DNA of 64,000 bases from Heliocybe sulcata (Eukaryota; Basidiomycota; Agaricomycetes; Gloeophyllales; Gloeophyllaceae), in NCBI GenBank assembly GCA_004369045.1, contig ML213503.1, forward strand, positions 757,343 through 821,342, read 5' to 3'. How positions within the stretch are numbered: position 1 is the first letter of the stretch; each line of letters begins with the position of its first letter. The notes beneath the pieces were generated by a model. The model was not told where the DNA came from, did no database searches, and was given only the letters and a program-made list of their open reading frames with translations. Below, piece by piece: positions 23,221 through 34,081 of the stretch. Both the position numbers and the translations under genes were made by a program.

Positions 23221-23392
23221 CTACAGCATGGAGAATCGGAGACAGCCCGCCCCAACCAGGCAACCTCGCCACCATCAAATCTGCGAATCTGCGATCGCGT
23301 CAACCTTAATGGCCTCACCGCATGAACGGATCTGATGAGTCCGGTATAATAATTCACGTCCGTCCGCAGTCTCCTCGGCTTGAGCGCAAACC

Positions 23393-25320
23393 ATGTCCTA
23401 CTCCTCCTCCCAGGCCGCATTCAAGACGCGTCGGCCCAAGATATGGTGGAGTAACGGCATATTTTTTGTCGGTGCCCATGTTGCGGCGGCGATGGGGATG
23501 TACTACAGACCGTTTTACGCGGTCCCGCGCGCGACTTTGGTTCTCGCGTTTGTGCTCTGGCAATTAGCCGAGTTCGGGTACGTTGCGAATATCCATATGC
23601 TAGTAGGTTGTAAACTCATACCCTTGTAGAGTGACAATTGGGTATCACCGTTTATGGTCGCATCGTGCTTTCAGAGCTGCTCCGGGAGTCCGCATCGTTC
23701 TCGCTGTCCTAGGCTCTTCCGCGTTCCAGGGATCTATCAAGGTGAGCAAGGAGCCACCGGCAGGCGAGAATATTGACCATTGACGGGATGTGCGTACAGT
23801 GGTGGTAAGTGCACAAGTCTGCTTCACAACCACTCAATACCGACACCCTTCACTCCAGGTGTCTGAGACATAGGCTGCATCACGTATGTCATGAAGTCGT
23901 CGCATGCGTTCCCTCATTAACCAGCTCATAGCGGTTCACGGATGACCCTGTTCATGACCCGTCAGTACACTTCCCGTCCCCGATTACAGAAGCCTGACGC
24001 GCCTGTTGGATGCAGATACTCCGCAACCCGCGGTCTGCTTTTCTCCCATGTTGGCTGGATATTTTTCAAGCCAGTCTACGAGAAGATGTCCTTAGTGGAT
24101 AGAGAAGACCTTGAGAATGATCCCGGCAAGTCTCCCTCTGCTGCGCACAAGACTTCTTTTATGCTGAAGTATTGCTCCCAGTCGTGATATGGCAGCACAA
24201 GTACTTCGGTGCGCAAGCCTCGGTATCCGCCTTCGTAGTCCAGACTGAAAACCCGTTCCAGTCTACCTCGCCCTCGGGCTTGGCCTAGGTTTCCCAACGC
24301 TGCTCGGTGCTCTCTGGGGCGACGCCTTGGGTGCCTTTATATGGGCCGGGCTGACTGCCAGGCTGTTGAGTAAGTTCGTCCCGTCACCTATAGAGCATGG
24401 ACAAACCGTTCAACATTCATTTCAGTATGGCATTGCACGTTCCTCGTAAATTCGTCCGTGCATCTGCCGAGTTAGGAGATTGAAATACTGACGATGTCCT
24501 CTAGCCTGGCACACTGGGATGGCTTGCAGCCCTATTCAGACGATAACACGTCGCGGGGTAACTTTGTAAGTGGGCGGTTGGTTCGATCCAGGGACATACC
24601 TTGACGAGAGATGAAATCGCAGATCCTCGCGGTCCTAACTGCCGGCGAAGGAAACCATAATTTCGTAAGTGTCCCCGTCTCGGACTAAAAGTTCCATCTG
24701 ACATGTATCTGAAGCATGTACGCGTATAACCAGAAGATGCAAATTCCACTGACCAAACGACCCCTCAGCACGCATTCCCTCACGACTTTCGCTCGGGCCC
24801 CTCTTGGCTTGACTGGGATCCGTCTAAATGGATCATTCTGGCTCTCCACCGGATGGGACTCGTATACAGCCTTCGCACCGCAAAGGGAGTGGACATCGAG
24901 GAGGCTAGAGAGTATATGAAGGGTCACCACCACAGCCACCACGAATCCATCCCTGAGGAAGATGAAGAGAATTGGAAGTGGGAGAAAGGACTTTGGAGCA
25001 AGGACGATGTGCAAAGGTATATTAGCGAGAGGCCGGAGAGGTGCGTTCTGCTAGTGGGCGGGTACCTGTCGGATGCTACTGGGTATATGAAGGAGCATGT
25101 AAGTAGCCTTGTGGCTCGGAGGATGCGACATTGCTGAAGGCATCTTCGACAGCCTGGCGGCTCCGTTCTGTTGAGAGAGTATTCCATCAGGCCGCATAAG
25201 TCGGATGAGAAGGAAACGTGGAGAGACGCGAGTTGGGCTTTCGATGGCGGTTTAAATAACCATTCTAGAGCCGCGAAGAAGCGCTTAGCGGAGTTACGGA
25301 TTGCGAAGCTTATAGCCTAG
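23393..25320 (+). CDS. OLE1: Acyl-CoA delta-9 fatty acid desaturase with cytochrome b5 domain
   Basis: ER membrane enzyme that introduces the delta-9 double bond into palmitoyl- and stearoyl-CoA (EC 1.14.19.1). The ATG at 23393 gives MSYSSSQAAFKTRRPKIWW. Membrane segments follow, then the three iron-binding histidine boxes in order: GYHRLWSHRAF, LRHRLHHRFTDDP and GEGNHNFHHAFPHDF. C-terminal to these is a cytochrome b5 domain with the heme histidine in MKEHPGGSVLLREY; the b5 fusion is usual for fungal Ole1. The protein stops at TAG 25318-25320. About ten short introns. The 5' flank is bordered by duplicated sequence, and part of its upstream region has been copied to 21.0 kb, so promoter boundaries may have been altered. 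Confidence 0.94.
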
Positions 25321-25569
25321 AGACTCTTGTCATTACAGCACTAGTCTTGGTCTGAATAGAGCTGCTTGAAGGGTTGGAGCAGAGACGTTACACGGCGCGG
25401 TGTGACCATGAGTATCGTGACAATGTCGCGTGTACTGGTCACGTGCTTGGGCGCGGCGTCTGAGGTCCGTGGCCCGATTCAACGCAGGGAGAGACGAGGG
25501 TTGCTGCCAGCACCAGAATACCCCCAGTAATTGCTTCACACTATTCCCCCTCCGTATATCGAGGCCGCT

Positions 25570-27893
25570 ATGGTCAACATGAAGAGAGAGCTCGAGCTGA
25601 TGGCCGCGAACGAGGTCGATCCGGCTGCCCCGCGCGCCAAGCGCCGCAAGGAGGCGTCCGCAGCCAGCCCGGATAACACAGCGGACATGCAGGACGTTAA
25701 GGTGGAGGAAGGCGCGGAGGGAGGAGGAGAGGGAGGGGGGCAGACGCTGGAGAGTGTGAGGGAGCAGGGGATGCAGATATGGAAGGCGGTCAAGGATGCG
25801 GTGAGCAAAGAGTGCGTACCGGGTGCGCGCAGGGATTCGAGTTGCCGCGGGTCCAGCCTTGCGCTCTCGTCTTTCCGCGTCTCGCGCGCAGGGTGCTTAC
25901 GATGCTCGGTGCAGGGGGCGAGCGCTCTCGCTGGATTTTATGCGTCTGCCGTCGAGAAGACAATATCCGGACTATTACCAGCTGATCAAGCGGCCTATGG
26001 CGCTGGACGATATCCGGGCTCAGCTGCAGCGAGGGCAGTATATTTCTCTAGATTTGGTCAAGACGGATTTAGAGCAGGTGTTTGTCAATGCGAAGAGATA
26101 CAATTTGAGAGATAGTCAGATCTGGAAGGATGCCAAGGCGTTGCATGTGAGCCCTCCCGTTCCTCTGTGTTTTCAGCGCGCTCCTTCGTCTTGAGATCGC
26201 GCGTGAAAGCGCTGCGACATGCATGCTTTTTTACGACGCTTTTGATTGTCCGTTTGTCGACGAATGTAATCTGACAATGACTACAGAAAATCGTCAAGAA
26301 GGAATATGCAAGGATAACTGGCACCGCAGAAGAAGAACCAGGCGATGGCGGCGAGAAGGCCGAGGGTGAAGGCTCTGACAATGAACGCGACAAGAAGTCC
26401 AAGAAAGCGCCTAACATGACTCGACTACTGAAGAGCAGGCTGCAGAAGCTGGTGGAGAAGACGGATGACAGGTACGTCCTCAAACTACACAAATCGACTG
26501 CATCCTCCTAAATTCGGAATCTTGTTCAGCGGTCGCGTTCTGTCGGAAGAGTTCATGGAACTGCCCAACAAGAAGCTATGGGCTTTGTACTACAAGGCTA
26601 TCAAGCGGCCGCAATGTCTCGAGAATATTTTTGTGCGTCTGTGTCCCGCTCGTTTCTGATGTATGCCTTACGTTTTGCGCATATACTGTGATATAGAAGC
26701 ATCTCAAGCGCAAAGAGTACCACACTTCAGCCGAATTTGCCAGGGACGTAGAGCTCGTATTTTCCAATGCACTAGAGTTCAATCAAGACCACACTCCGAT
26801 ATGGGAAGATGCGCTGACGTTGCGAGTACGTCCAACACCGTGCAAGCGTCGTGTATTGTTGACCGGATTGTCCCAGGATTACTTTCGCAAACTTATGTCG
26901 GATTTACCAGCGCCGTACGCTCTCCCTGAGTACGCTTCTCCAGAGAAGCCTGCCGCAGCCCAGCCCAGCACCAAGATTAAACTCAAGATGCCCGCAGCCG
27001 GTCAGCCTTCTGCAGCACATGGGCCTTCTGCGGAGAAGGCCTCCCCGCCGTTGACCCTCCGCGTCCCAAATGGGGGCCAAAGCTCACCACCAGTACAAAG
27101 CCAGACGACGGACTCTGCCAAGACCAAGCCGCCCGCGTTGGCCCCTCTGGCTCCGGCTACTCAGGCGCCGACACCTATTGCTCCCAGGGCGCCGGGCGTG
27201 AGCGGTCTCCAAATCCAACCGGCACCTGCCCAGGCGGGTGGTACGTCTCAAGTGGCCGCTGTTCCAGCACCTTATCATTATGCTAATGCGACCTACCCTC
27301 ATGCCGGGACAACGACAACTATGGCGGCCGCAGCACTGGGTCCTGCACCGTCGCCCGTCGGCTCCAATCCTCCTGCGCAACAGGCTACGGAGAAGACAGC
27401 CTCTACATCCCCCGCTCCCCCGCCTGCGCTGCCCAAGTCGCAGCTGAGGCATATATCGTTGTCCACAAGCCCCGTCACGCGACGCATTGATCTCGATGTC
27501 GAAGATGGAGTGAAGAGCTGGGCGATGCGTCTGACCACCGGCGAGCGTGCAGTGACGGTTAAAGACGTCAGCTTTTTGGAGGAAAAGGAGAGACGCGATG
27601 AGAAAGGCGAGGAGCATGAGCAGGCGGAACCTGGCAAGGATACTAAAGGCAAAGGCAAGGCAAAGGGCGCTTCGAAAAAGAAGGATGAGACGCCTGCGGA
27701 TCCAAAGCCTTCGGTCAATGGCAAGGCAGCCAAGGGTCCGGAAGCCCTGCAGGTGCTACTGAACGGGAGCTTAGTGAAGTCAATGCAGGGCAGTGAATGG
27801 CATGTCGAGTTACCTGTTGGGTCCAGCACGCTGGAGCTCGGAGAGCAAGGAGGTGCGGCATGGAAAGTTTACTTTGACCGTCCACCGTTGTGA
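25570..27893 (+). CDS. RSC4-like double-bromodomain chromatin remodelling subunit
   Basis: Nuclear protein with two acetyl-lysine-binding bromodomains, resembling Rsc4 of the RSC/SWI-SNF remodelling complex. The ATG at 25570 gives MVNMKRELELMAANEVD. Bromodomain 1 carries RLPSRRQYPDYYQLIKRPM and VNAKRYN (conserved Asn). A spacer rich in acidic/lysine residues follows. Bromodomain 2 carries LWALYYKAIKRPQCLENI and FSNALEFNQDHTPIWEDA. A long Pro/Ala-rich linker (about 26940-27450) leads to a C-terminal domain ending SSTLELGEQGGAAWKVYFDR, stop at 27893. Intron 1 skips 25811-25914 so that SKE joins GRALSLDFMRLP. About five introns. ATG at 25579 is an alternative start. Polybromo-type proteins have more domains, so RSC4 is the best fit. 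Confidence 0.85.
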
Positions 27894-28060
27894 ACGAGGG
27901 TCAAGCGTCTCTTGGTTATTCTTGCTTTGCTTAATTTATCACTGATATCCCTCTTATTGCCCATTAATGCAGCTCTCGTAGTATTTCCGTCGGTACATTG
28001 TAGATATAGCAGCTCAGCTTGGTATAATAGATAGAGGTGGAATGAAATCCTTGATTCTCA

Positions 28061-30020
28061 CTACGATGCTTTCATCGCAAGGCTTTGAGGAAGAGGGCCC
28101 TTCTTTTCTTCCTCTTCCTCTTCGCTGGGCGTATCCGGCTCCGGCACATATCTTTGATATCTGCCAGGTTCACTTGCTTGACTCTGGATATACCTATGCA
28201 ACAGACCCTCGCGGTCTATCGAAGGCACCTCGTATCCTTCAGAACCATGACGAACCCTAACGCCCCATTTACCCTTGTCGCTGACAGGATACTCATCTTC
28301 TGACCCGGAATCTGAATAGAAACCCGGTTGGCGCTCAACGTAGGCGGATGCATCGTAGTCAGGGTGGTACGGTGGCAAGGCCATATGTGAAGAAGGCGAG
28401 CTGCGTTGGCGTAGGCCTGCACCCGAGGAAGGTCGAAGATCGGGATTCAGGGCACCGTTTTCGTAGGTCCAAGGAGATGTGGGTAGCTCGAATTCGTGAT
28501 CTTCGTCTTGCTGTTCAGCAAGATCCTCCGGTGGCCAAAAAGATTGAGAGTGTGGCTCTGTACAACGTCGTGAGCAAACGCAGTATCGACTGAAAAATAA
28601 GTAAAGAAAAAGAAGGAATGCTGCATCTAGATCAGGTTGCGTGATGTATACAGAGATGGCTTACTCACATGCTGGCTTGGAGTCCCAAGGCTCAAGCTAT
28701 ACGATCTCTCGCCCGCTTGGATATCCTCGTGACTGATTCAGTTCCATCCACTTACCACTGCTTTCGGCAAGTTGATACTTCAGACCTGTCCCGGGGACTA
28801 CAGTCGGCCAGCACCATAGCCATGGATTATTGCCGAGAACGGATGCGATATTGCGTCGAGCGCCGAGGTTCTGGAGGTGGTTCAAGTCAAAGTTCACGCT
28901 CTGTTTCAGACTGAGTAGGTTAAGTGGCTTACATATGGGAATTTTATCTGATGAAGTTCAGAATCAGCCTTGATTCTTCCGGGATAAGGTCGAAACCATA
29001 CCTCATTGATTTTACCATGGCGAACGAGCCGTGCAACCTTATCTTTCTCCCAACCTTCAATAGTGGTGGTATTGCCAAGCAGACAATAGAAGTGGTATAT
29101 GCTAGAGTCACCTACGGATGAGCTGCGTTCCGAATGGGTTCAGCCCATTACCTACCTAAAGGCGCCAACGGACAAGATTACGGGTATGCAGGCGGTGTAG
29201 TTGAGGATCGTCAAAACAAGCTCTTTCGTAGAAGGTTCTTCCTACATGTGGATTAGACACCCGCCCAATCCCTTTCCAAGCTCTGGCGACGTACCCAATA
29301 TCTGGGATCCATCCAATGGAACACTCGACGAGTCACCATGGCAAGATGGTATGAACAGGCGAGGTCCACGTAGAAAAGAAACCGCACGAAGTGACCATAA
29401 TTGAAGTGACCGACACAGTTATTCACCCAAGGGCAATGATGGTCTGAAGGAGGTTTGGATATTAAGCGCCGGCATACGGGCTAGTACATACCCATCCTAA
29501 GGACACATCTGATAGCAAATTACAAGTCAGTGACAACATATCTCAGCCTGTAAGCGTACAACTCACTTGTCGCACTGCCTGCAATGGTGCGCCCTGGGGG
29601 GCTTGTACTTCTCGCATGTTCGACAGAATCTTGGCCCACCGGTCAATCGTTTAACTTCATAGCCATCTCCAGAGTTTACGTCCGGGACCTAACAGATTGT
29701 TTTGAGTTCACAACAATAGCGAGCATTGAACCAGGTTACTGACCCAGGACTGCGGGACCGATCCAGGGTCCGTCCTGACGCAAAGAGCGTAATTCCATAA
29801 CAGCATTCCGACCAAAACACTGGATGCACTATATAAGTCACTGTCTAATTGGAACGAGAGTGAATTACGCGTACTTGAATGGAACCAGCAGATACAGTAA
29901 CGACACAGAGAGCTCGCGGCCGTACCAGGGCCATATTATGAAGACTTGTGGGGTGTATGCGATGAAGCAAATTAGACACAGAGTGAACCCAACGAACAGA
30001 CGACCCAGCAAGCGTCCCAT
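28061..30020 (-). CDS. PFA4: Palmitoyltransferase PFA4 (DHHC family)
   Basis: ER-resident S-acyltransferase; in yeast Pfa4 palmitoylates chitin synthase Chs3. The ATG at 30020 reads [15 protein letters not shown], then [25 protein letters not shown] intron joins LLVPFN to [20 protein letters not shown]. The DHHC-CRD follows: [20 protein letters not shown], then CVLRM joined across an intron to [19 protein letters not shown]. Later exons give [40 protein letters not shown] and an acidic tail ending SLAMKAS. Four hydrophobic segments are visible. All motif residues of the Zn-binding and catalytic DHHC core are present. About nine introns. Divergently paired with the mitochondrial gene; this pair was the source of the duplications at 19.5-22.7 kb. 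Confidence 0.93.
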
Positions 30021-30176
30021 GAATAACCGGAAGAAAGGGGTTGAGCGTCAGAGTACAGCATCGTCGAAGAGGGTATGCTCTCCGAACGCGGTTGCGACTC
30101 CCGCCACATTTGCCAAATTGGTCTTTCCTGAATGCACCGACCTTCCCCCTCCTTCTGAATCGTACTCTCGTCCTGC
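30021..30176. promoter_or_regulatory. Shared divergent promoter, PFA4 / mitochondrial gene
   Basis: The start codons are 156 bp apart. The whole interval, including the CCCGCCACATTTGCCAAA stretch at about 30098-30116, is conserved in copies A and B (about 19822 and 21380). A region kept through duplication is a candidate for core control elements. Confidence 0.6.
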
Positions 30177-31398
30177 ATGCGGCCTGCATCCCTTTCGCGC
30201 GCCCTGCATTCAGCAAGAGCTGATGTGACAGCTCAGCTACAGATTGCTCGATATTACTCTGATGTGGCCACCCAAGGACCAAGGCAGAACGAATCGAAGG
30301 CGCCTCCGAGACGTGTTAGAGCTCCTATAGCGAGCTCATTCGGGGATATATCAATTGGTGAGCCGTCTTATGGCTTGGGTTCTTTGTGAAATTGAAAATG
30401 CTCTAGAAAATGTGCTAAGGATAACGCCGTTCGCCTCGCCGGCAGGAGAGTGGAGGCCTGATCCTCGTCTCTCTCCGACTCCGAAGGGTGCCGGGAGTTC
30501 CACCTTTGCTAGTCGCTTGGTGGAGAGGCAGCGGGAAACCGATCCATCCATATTCACGGACCCGCATCGTCCGAGTTTGCGAGGATCGCTGACCGTGGAC
30601 CCGGATACTACGACATCCCGCGAGCAGACCCGGATTTCCAGCCGTCAGTCTGGCAAACGAGTCAGGCCAACTATGTGGAATAGACGGGGTGACAAAACTC
30701 CCACCAACCCAGGGTTATCAGAGCGGGGTGGCCCCCCTCAAACTGCACCTGGGGGATCGCCTTTAGCAGTGCCCAACTTCCGCTTGCAAAGGCGCCCAGA
30801 AGTCGCACTTGCTGATAAGCCATCACGAGTGTCAACATTACGCTCCCAAGAACCTCGCTGGAAACGACACGCAGAAGCTCAGTCTGCGTCCCAGATGGCT
30901 CCAGCAACTCCTGGTCGTCTCTCGCAAAAGCGTTCAGATGAACCGGCGTCTGTCTCTGTTGTGCAAGGAGAGTCGTCGACCTCAGGAGAGCCTACCAAGG
31001 AAGCTGTAGATGGTACTGAAGAAGGCAGAGAGAATTCTCTCAGTCTCCGCGCTAGCGAGCGCAATGTTCAACCGTCTTTGGTTCAACTCGAAGACGCGCT
31101 ACAAGGCTTGTTGGGCGAGCCCGTAGACCAGGAAACGACCACCCTTCCGTCCGCATCATCCAATACGTCAATAAAATCTCACCGGACGCAGATACTCATG
31201 GAAGAGACCGCCGGGGATTACAATCGCTACTTCCCGGCTCATCTGCAGTCGAAGCTGATGGAGCCAGAACAGCTGGGTCCGGTCAGATACGCCCAGTGGG
31301 CTTTGTTGCGGCAGCGGCAGGCGGGTTTGGCAGCGAAGCACGCTGCGTTGGGGATTGTCAAAAGATATGCAGGAAGCGCGAAAGAGTCGCGAGAGTGA
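30177..31398 (+). CDS. Predicted mitochondrial protein, parent of copies A and B
   Basis: Two exons (30177-30357 and 30407-31398; 390 residues). The N-terminus MRPASLSRALHSARADV is an Arg/Ser/Ala-rich helix without acids, followed by ARYYSDVATQG, where RYYS resembles a matrix-processing site. The middle is Ser/Pro/Arg-rich low complexity with TPKGAGSSTFASRLVERQ. The C-terminal 70 residues look structured and conserved in style (AGDYNRYFPAHLQSKLM, then LGPVRYAQWALLRQRQAGLA). I do not recognise the family with certainty; a fungal mitochondrial ribosomal small-subunit protein is a guess. Exon 1, intron position and exon 2 start match copies A and B; only this copy keeps the C-terminal block, so it is likely the functional one. 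Confidence 0.7.
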
Positions 31399-31536
31399 GC
31401 CACTGTACACCTTAGAGCGTATAATAGGTGCAATACATGGATACTGAATAATCAAGACCACGGGCAAGCAAAACGAGTGTACAAAGATGGTGAGATATTA
31501 TAGGGTACTTCGAGTAAGAAAGGGCTAGGGCTACAA

Positions 31537-33564
31537 CTATCCTCCTTTGAATGCGACATCAACCTCTGCAACCTCCGGAGCTGGCGCCGAATCCATCACA
31601 ACGTCCGCATCACCGACCCTGGTGTCCTCTGTAGCAGGGCGGTCGATCTCCATACCATTTGAGATGCCGTTAACCTCCTCTGCCTCTTCCTCTTCCTCTT
31701 CCTCCGCCTCCTCCTCCTCCTCTTCCTCCGTCTCGTAGCCTGGAAGAAGCCAAGGCGGCAGCTCAAAATCCCGGAATTCCTCCACCTCGAAAGGAACCTT
31801 CAAGCCAAACGCAGTCAGGTGCCGCTGCGTCTTTCTGACGTTAGGCTCGCCCGCGTTTCGTTTGGCGGTTGCGAGAAGGATGCACTGCGAGTTGCGTTCC
31901 CCTTTCTTCGAGGCATATATCGAGCCGTCTGCAGCATCACGGACGATATCGGAGTGGGTGTACGACTTTTGGGCCGATAGCCTGCGTGCCGCACTGTGCG
32001 ATATCTCGCCATTCTCGTCCTGGATCTTGGGTATCTTGTAGGGCAACCAGCGCCCGTCGGGTCCGCGCTCCTTGTTGGAGAGATGAGCATGAGTGCTGAT
32101 TGCCGAACCAAAGTCTGAATTTCCTTCTCTTAGCTGCCATTGGTTTATTATGCCAGCAGAATGAACGAACCTGGGTCTAACGGGAACGATGTGTGCCCGG
32201 CAATCTGCCGTATAGGCGACATCGCCAGGCCAGAAGACGACTTCAGTTTCTTAAGCCCTGCTATCGACGCAGACTGGATTTCAACGCTGGGACGCAGTCT
32301 GATCTTCAGCTTGATTTTTTCCGGTGACTTTCGTGTCGCCGCTCTCCGCTCCTCAACGTCAATCTCCGACTCCCCATCGTCGTCTGGGGCCTCTTCCTCT
32401 GTAACAGATATCTCTAGCTCCTGTTTATCGTCTTCTTGCTGCGCCTCCTCCTCCTTCTCCTCCTCCTCCTCCTCCTCCTCCTCTTCGTAGACAGGTGCCT
32501 CGGGTTTGGGCTGGAGTTCAGGTTCCACGGAGAACGAGGCACTCTTTCGCCGTGCAGCATTCTTACCCCTCTCCATCCACCTCCGATCAGGAGGCAATAG
32601 CAGGTTATACCGCTCTTCCAAGCCCTTCGCGATATGGAGCATCTCTTGTCGTCGCCGCTCGCCTTCTGCATGTGCGGCTGCGCCATTGCCACCGGGGAGC
32701 TCCTCATCCGCCTGCTTAGCAGACACTGGGTCGCTTGGTGTTGATAAAGCCGACACCGGCAGAGCAAGGAAGGCCGCGGCGTCCATAGCGCGAAGTTGGT
32801 CGATGCGCTCCTTCAGCTTGTACTGCTCGTGCTTGAGCTTCTCCTTCTCCCTGAGACGCTGCCGTTTTTCGAATGTCTCGTACTTGCGGTGTCGCTTTTC
32901 ATATGCGGCGTCCAGCGTATCTGCCAACTCCTGTAGGACACAGAAGGATTATAGTGCGGAATAGCAGGTTGTGGATATGACAGCAATAAGTGTAGGTATA
33001 CAGAGAGAGATAATGTACACGGACATCTTCGGACCCTCGAGGCCTGAACCTGCTACCAACGCTGGCGTCCTCCGTTAAGAGAGTATACTCGGGTGTTTGT
33101 ATAGTTTGCTGCTCTCGGTAAGCCTTGATAACCTCCGGGCGGTCAAAGTATCGCTCGTAGGCGGAGCTGTTCAGTTCTATCTCGAAAGACGATGCCGAGG
33201 TAGAGGGTATAAGGGAAGAATTTGTTGTCAAGAAGAATCTCGTGTCGGCTGGTATTAGAGGTTCATTCTCGACTTCGATTAGGAGGTCAATTAGACTGTT
33301 CGGTTAATGATTGGCGAGGAACGTACACTTCCTCCTGTGTGCCTCCAGAATCATTACATCGACATCGCAGCTGCCTATCCCCGGTCCTCCTCGACGCGAG
33401 CGCGAAGGAAGCACTCGTTTCTGTCGCGTATTGGGAGTACCCCGGTCTTTTGCAACCGACGCCGGTCCGTTCGCGCTCGTGTCGGCGGCTGACGTGGAGG
33501 GCGTCACGTCCTGCGCGCGCTGCTTGCCAGCCCGTTTGCCAGATATGTTGTTGCTCATAGTCAT
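31537..33564 (-). CDS. Basic/acidic coiled-coil nuclear protein, possibly SAS4-like
   Basis: The ATG at 33564 gives MTMSNNISGKRAGKQRAQ, a basic Ser-rich tail, then KRVLPSRSRRGGPGIGSCDV and VMILEAHRRK. A 61-nt intron joins NEPLIPADTRFFLTTNSSLI. A later exon is strongly charged and helical: KRHRKYETFEKRQRLREKEK, then EQYKLKERIDQLRAMDAAAF. A Glu tract from CTC/CTT repeats lies at about 32440-32490. The last exon gives GPDGRWLPYKIPKIQDENGE and FRDFELPPWLLPGYE before another Glu tract, ending AFKGG at 31537. The RGGPGIG..CDVD motif with a charged helix recalls SAS4-type chromatin proteins, but I am not sure. About five introns. The first exon's codons are clear; the last junction is inferred. Confidence 0.6.
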
Positions 33565-34081
33565 AGAGGCACCAGAATATGAGCAGCAGCGTTGCAAGGG
33601 AGACCGTCAATACCAAACGCTACCGTGCCGCGTCGAACCAAGGCGCGCCGGAAACGTCGGTAATTTCCCTTTTGGGAGGGCCTGTCGCCATATATGTTGG
33701 ACCTTTGACGTCACCTCACAGCTTTTCTTCCGAAAACTGTGCGCCATGTAGTACTTCCAGGACGACACCTTGCTTTCTTCCTTCATCTTTGAAGGTATGA
33801 GAAGGGATCCGGAACTTAGCAGTTGCGAGGCCGCTTCCAATTGGACTTGGGAGACGTTGCATTTTCGCTCTATAGAAATGAATGTCGCGACAGAGCTGTA
33901 TACGAGGCCTTCCTGCCCCGCACCGAGCACTAACAGGAGCGGATGTCCAAGTTGTTGTGCAGTGTAGCGACACCTGCTGCCTTCCAGATCATCCACCAAG
34001 GTTCATACAAGCGTCAAAGAAACAGATTGAAACTGCAACTTGCGAATACAAGAATGAGCGCGGAAAAGCTCGACGTGCGCT
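33565..34081. other. Intergenic between SAS4-like gene and NAF1
   Basis: A 517-bp tandem gap on the minus strand. No protein-like frame with family resemblance, RNA gene or repeat is seen. It should hold the NAF1 3' UTR and the promoter of the downstream gene. Confidence 0.4.

Larger units (their letters stand above)
19190..23392. repeat. Mosaic of segmental duplications between CutC and OLE1
   Basis: By eye the interval resolves into pieces copied from neighbours. The CutC 5' end and upstream sequence (19190-19470) recur at about 22705-23220. The divergent PFA4/mitochondrial-gene promoter with both 5' gene parts (full version 29790-31398) recurs as copy A (19505-20970) and copy B (21075-22332), with a shorter third piece (22370-22690). 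The sequence just upstream of OLE1 (23342-23392) recurs at about 21017-21066. A simple reading is an ancestral CutC-OLE1 intergenic region into which duplicated tracts from 7-10 kb away were inserted and then multiplied. Divergence is moderate, so the event is not very recent. Exact junctions need alignment. Confidence 0.75.

Noticed and set aside
19190-23392. Transposon or virus-like element causing the repeats
   Set aside because: No transposase, reverse transcriptase, integrase, terminal repeats or target-site duplications are visible; all repeated pieces match neighbouring host genes.
29500-29700. Possible retroelement zinc-knuckle because of clustered Cys and His
   Set aside because: The pattern [15 protein letters not shown] plus DHHC is the palmitoyltransferase domain of PFA4.
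29824-30228. Plus-strand frame similar to frames at 19600 and 21240, looking like a repeated protein family
   Set aside because: It is antisense to PFA4 exon 1. Substitutions between copies favour the minus-strand frame, and the frame overlaps the shared promoter.
31660-31740. CTC/CTT repeats here and at 32440-32490 as microsatellites of interest
   Set aside because: They encode Glu tracts within the SAS4-like coding sequence, a common low-complexity feature.
33231-33300. Start of the SAS4-like gene at a TTG near 33231
   Set aside because: A better model has an ATG exon at 33564 joined by a 61-nt intron, recovering the conserved RRGGPGIG block.
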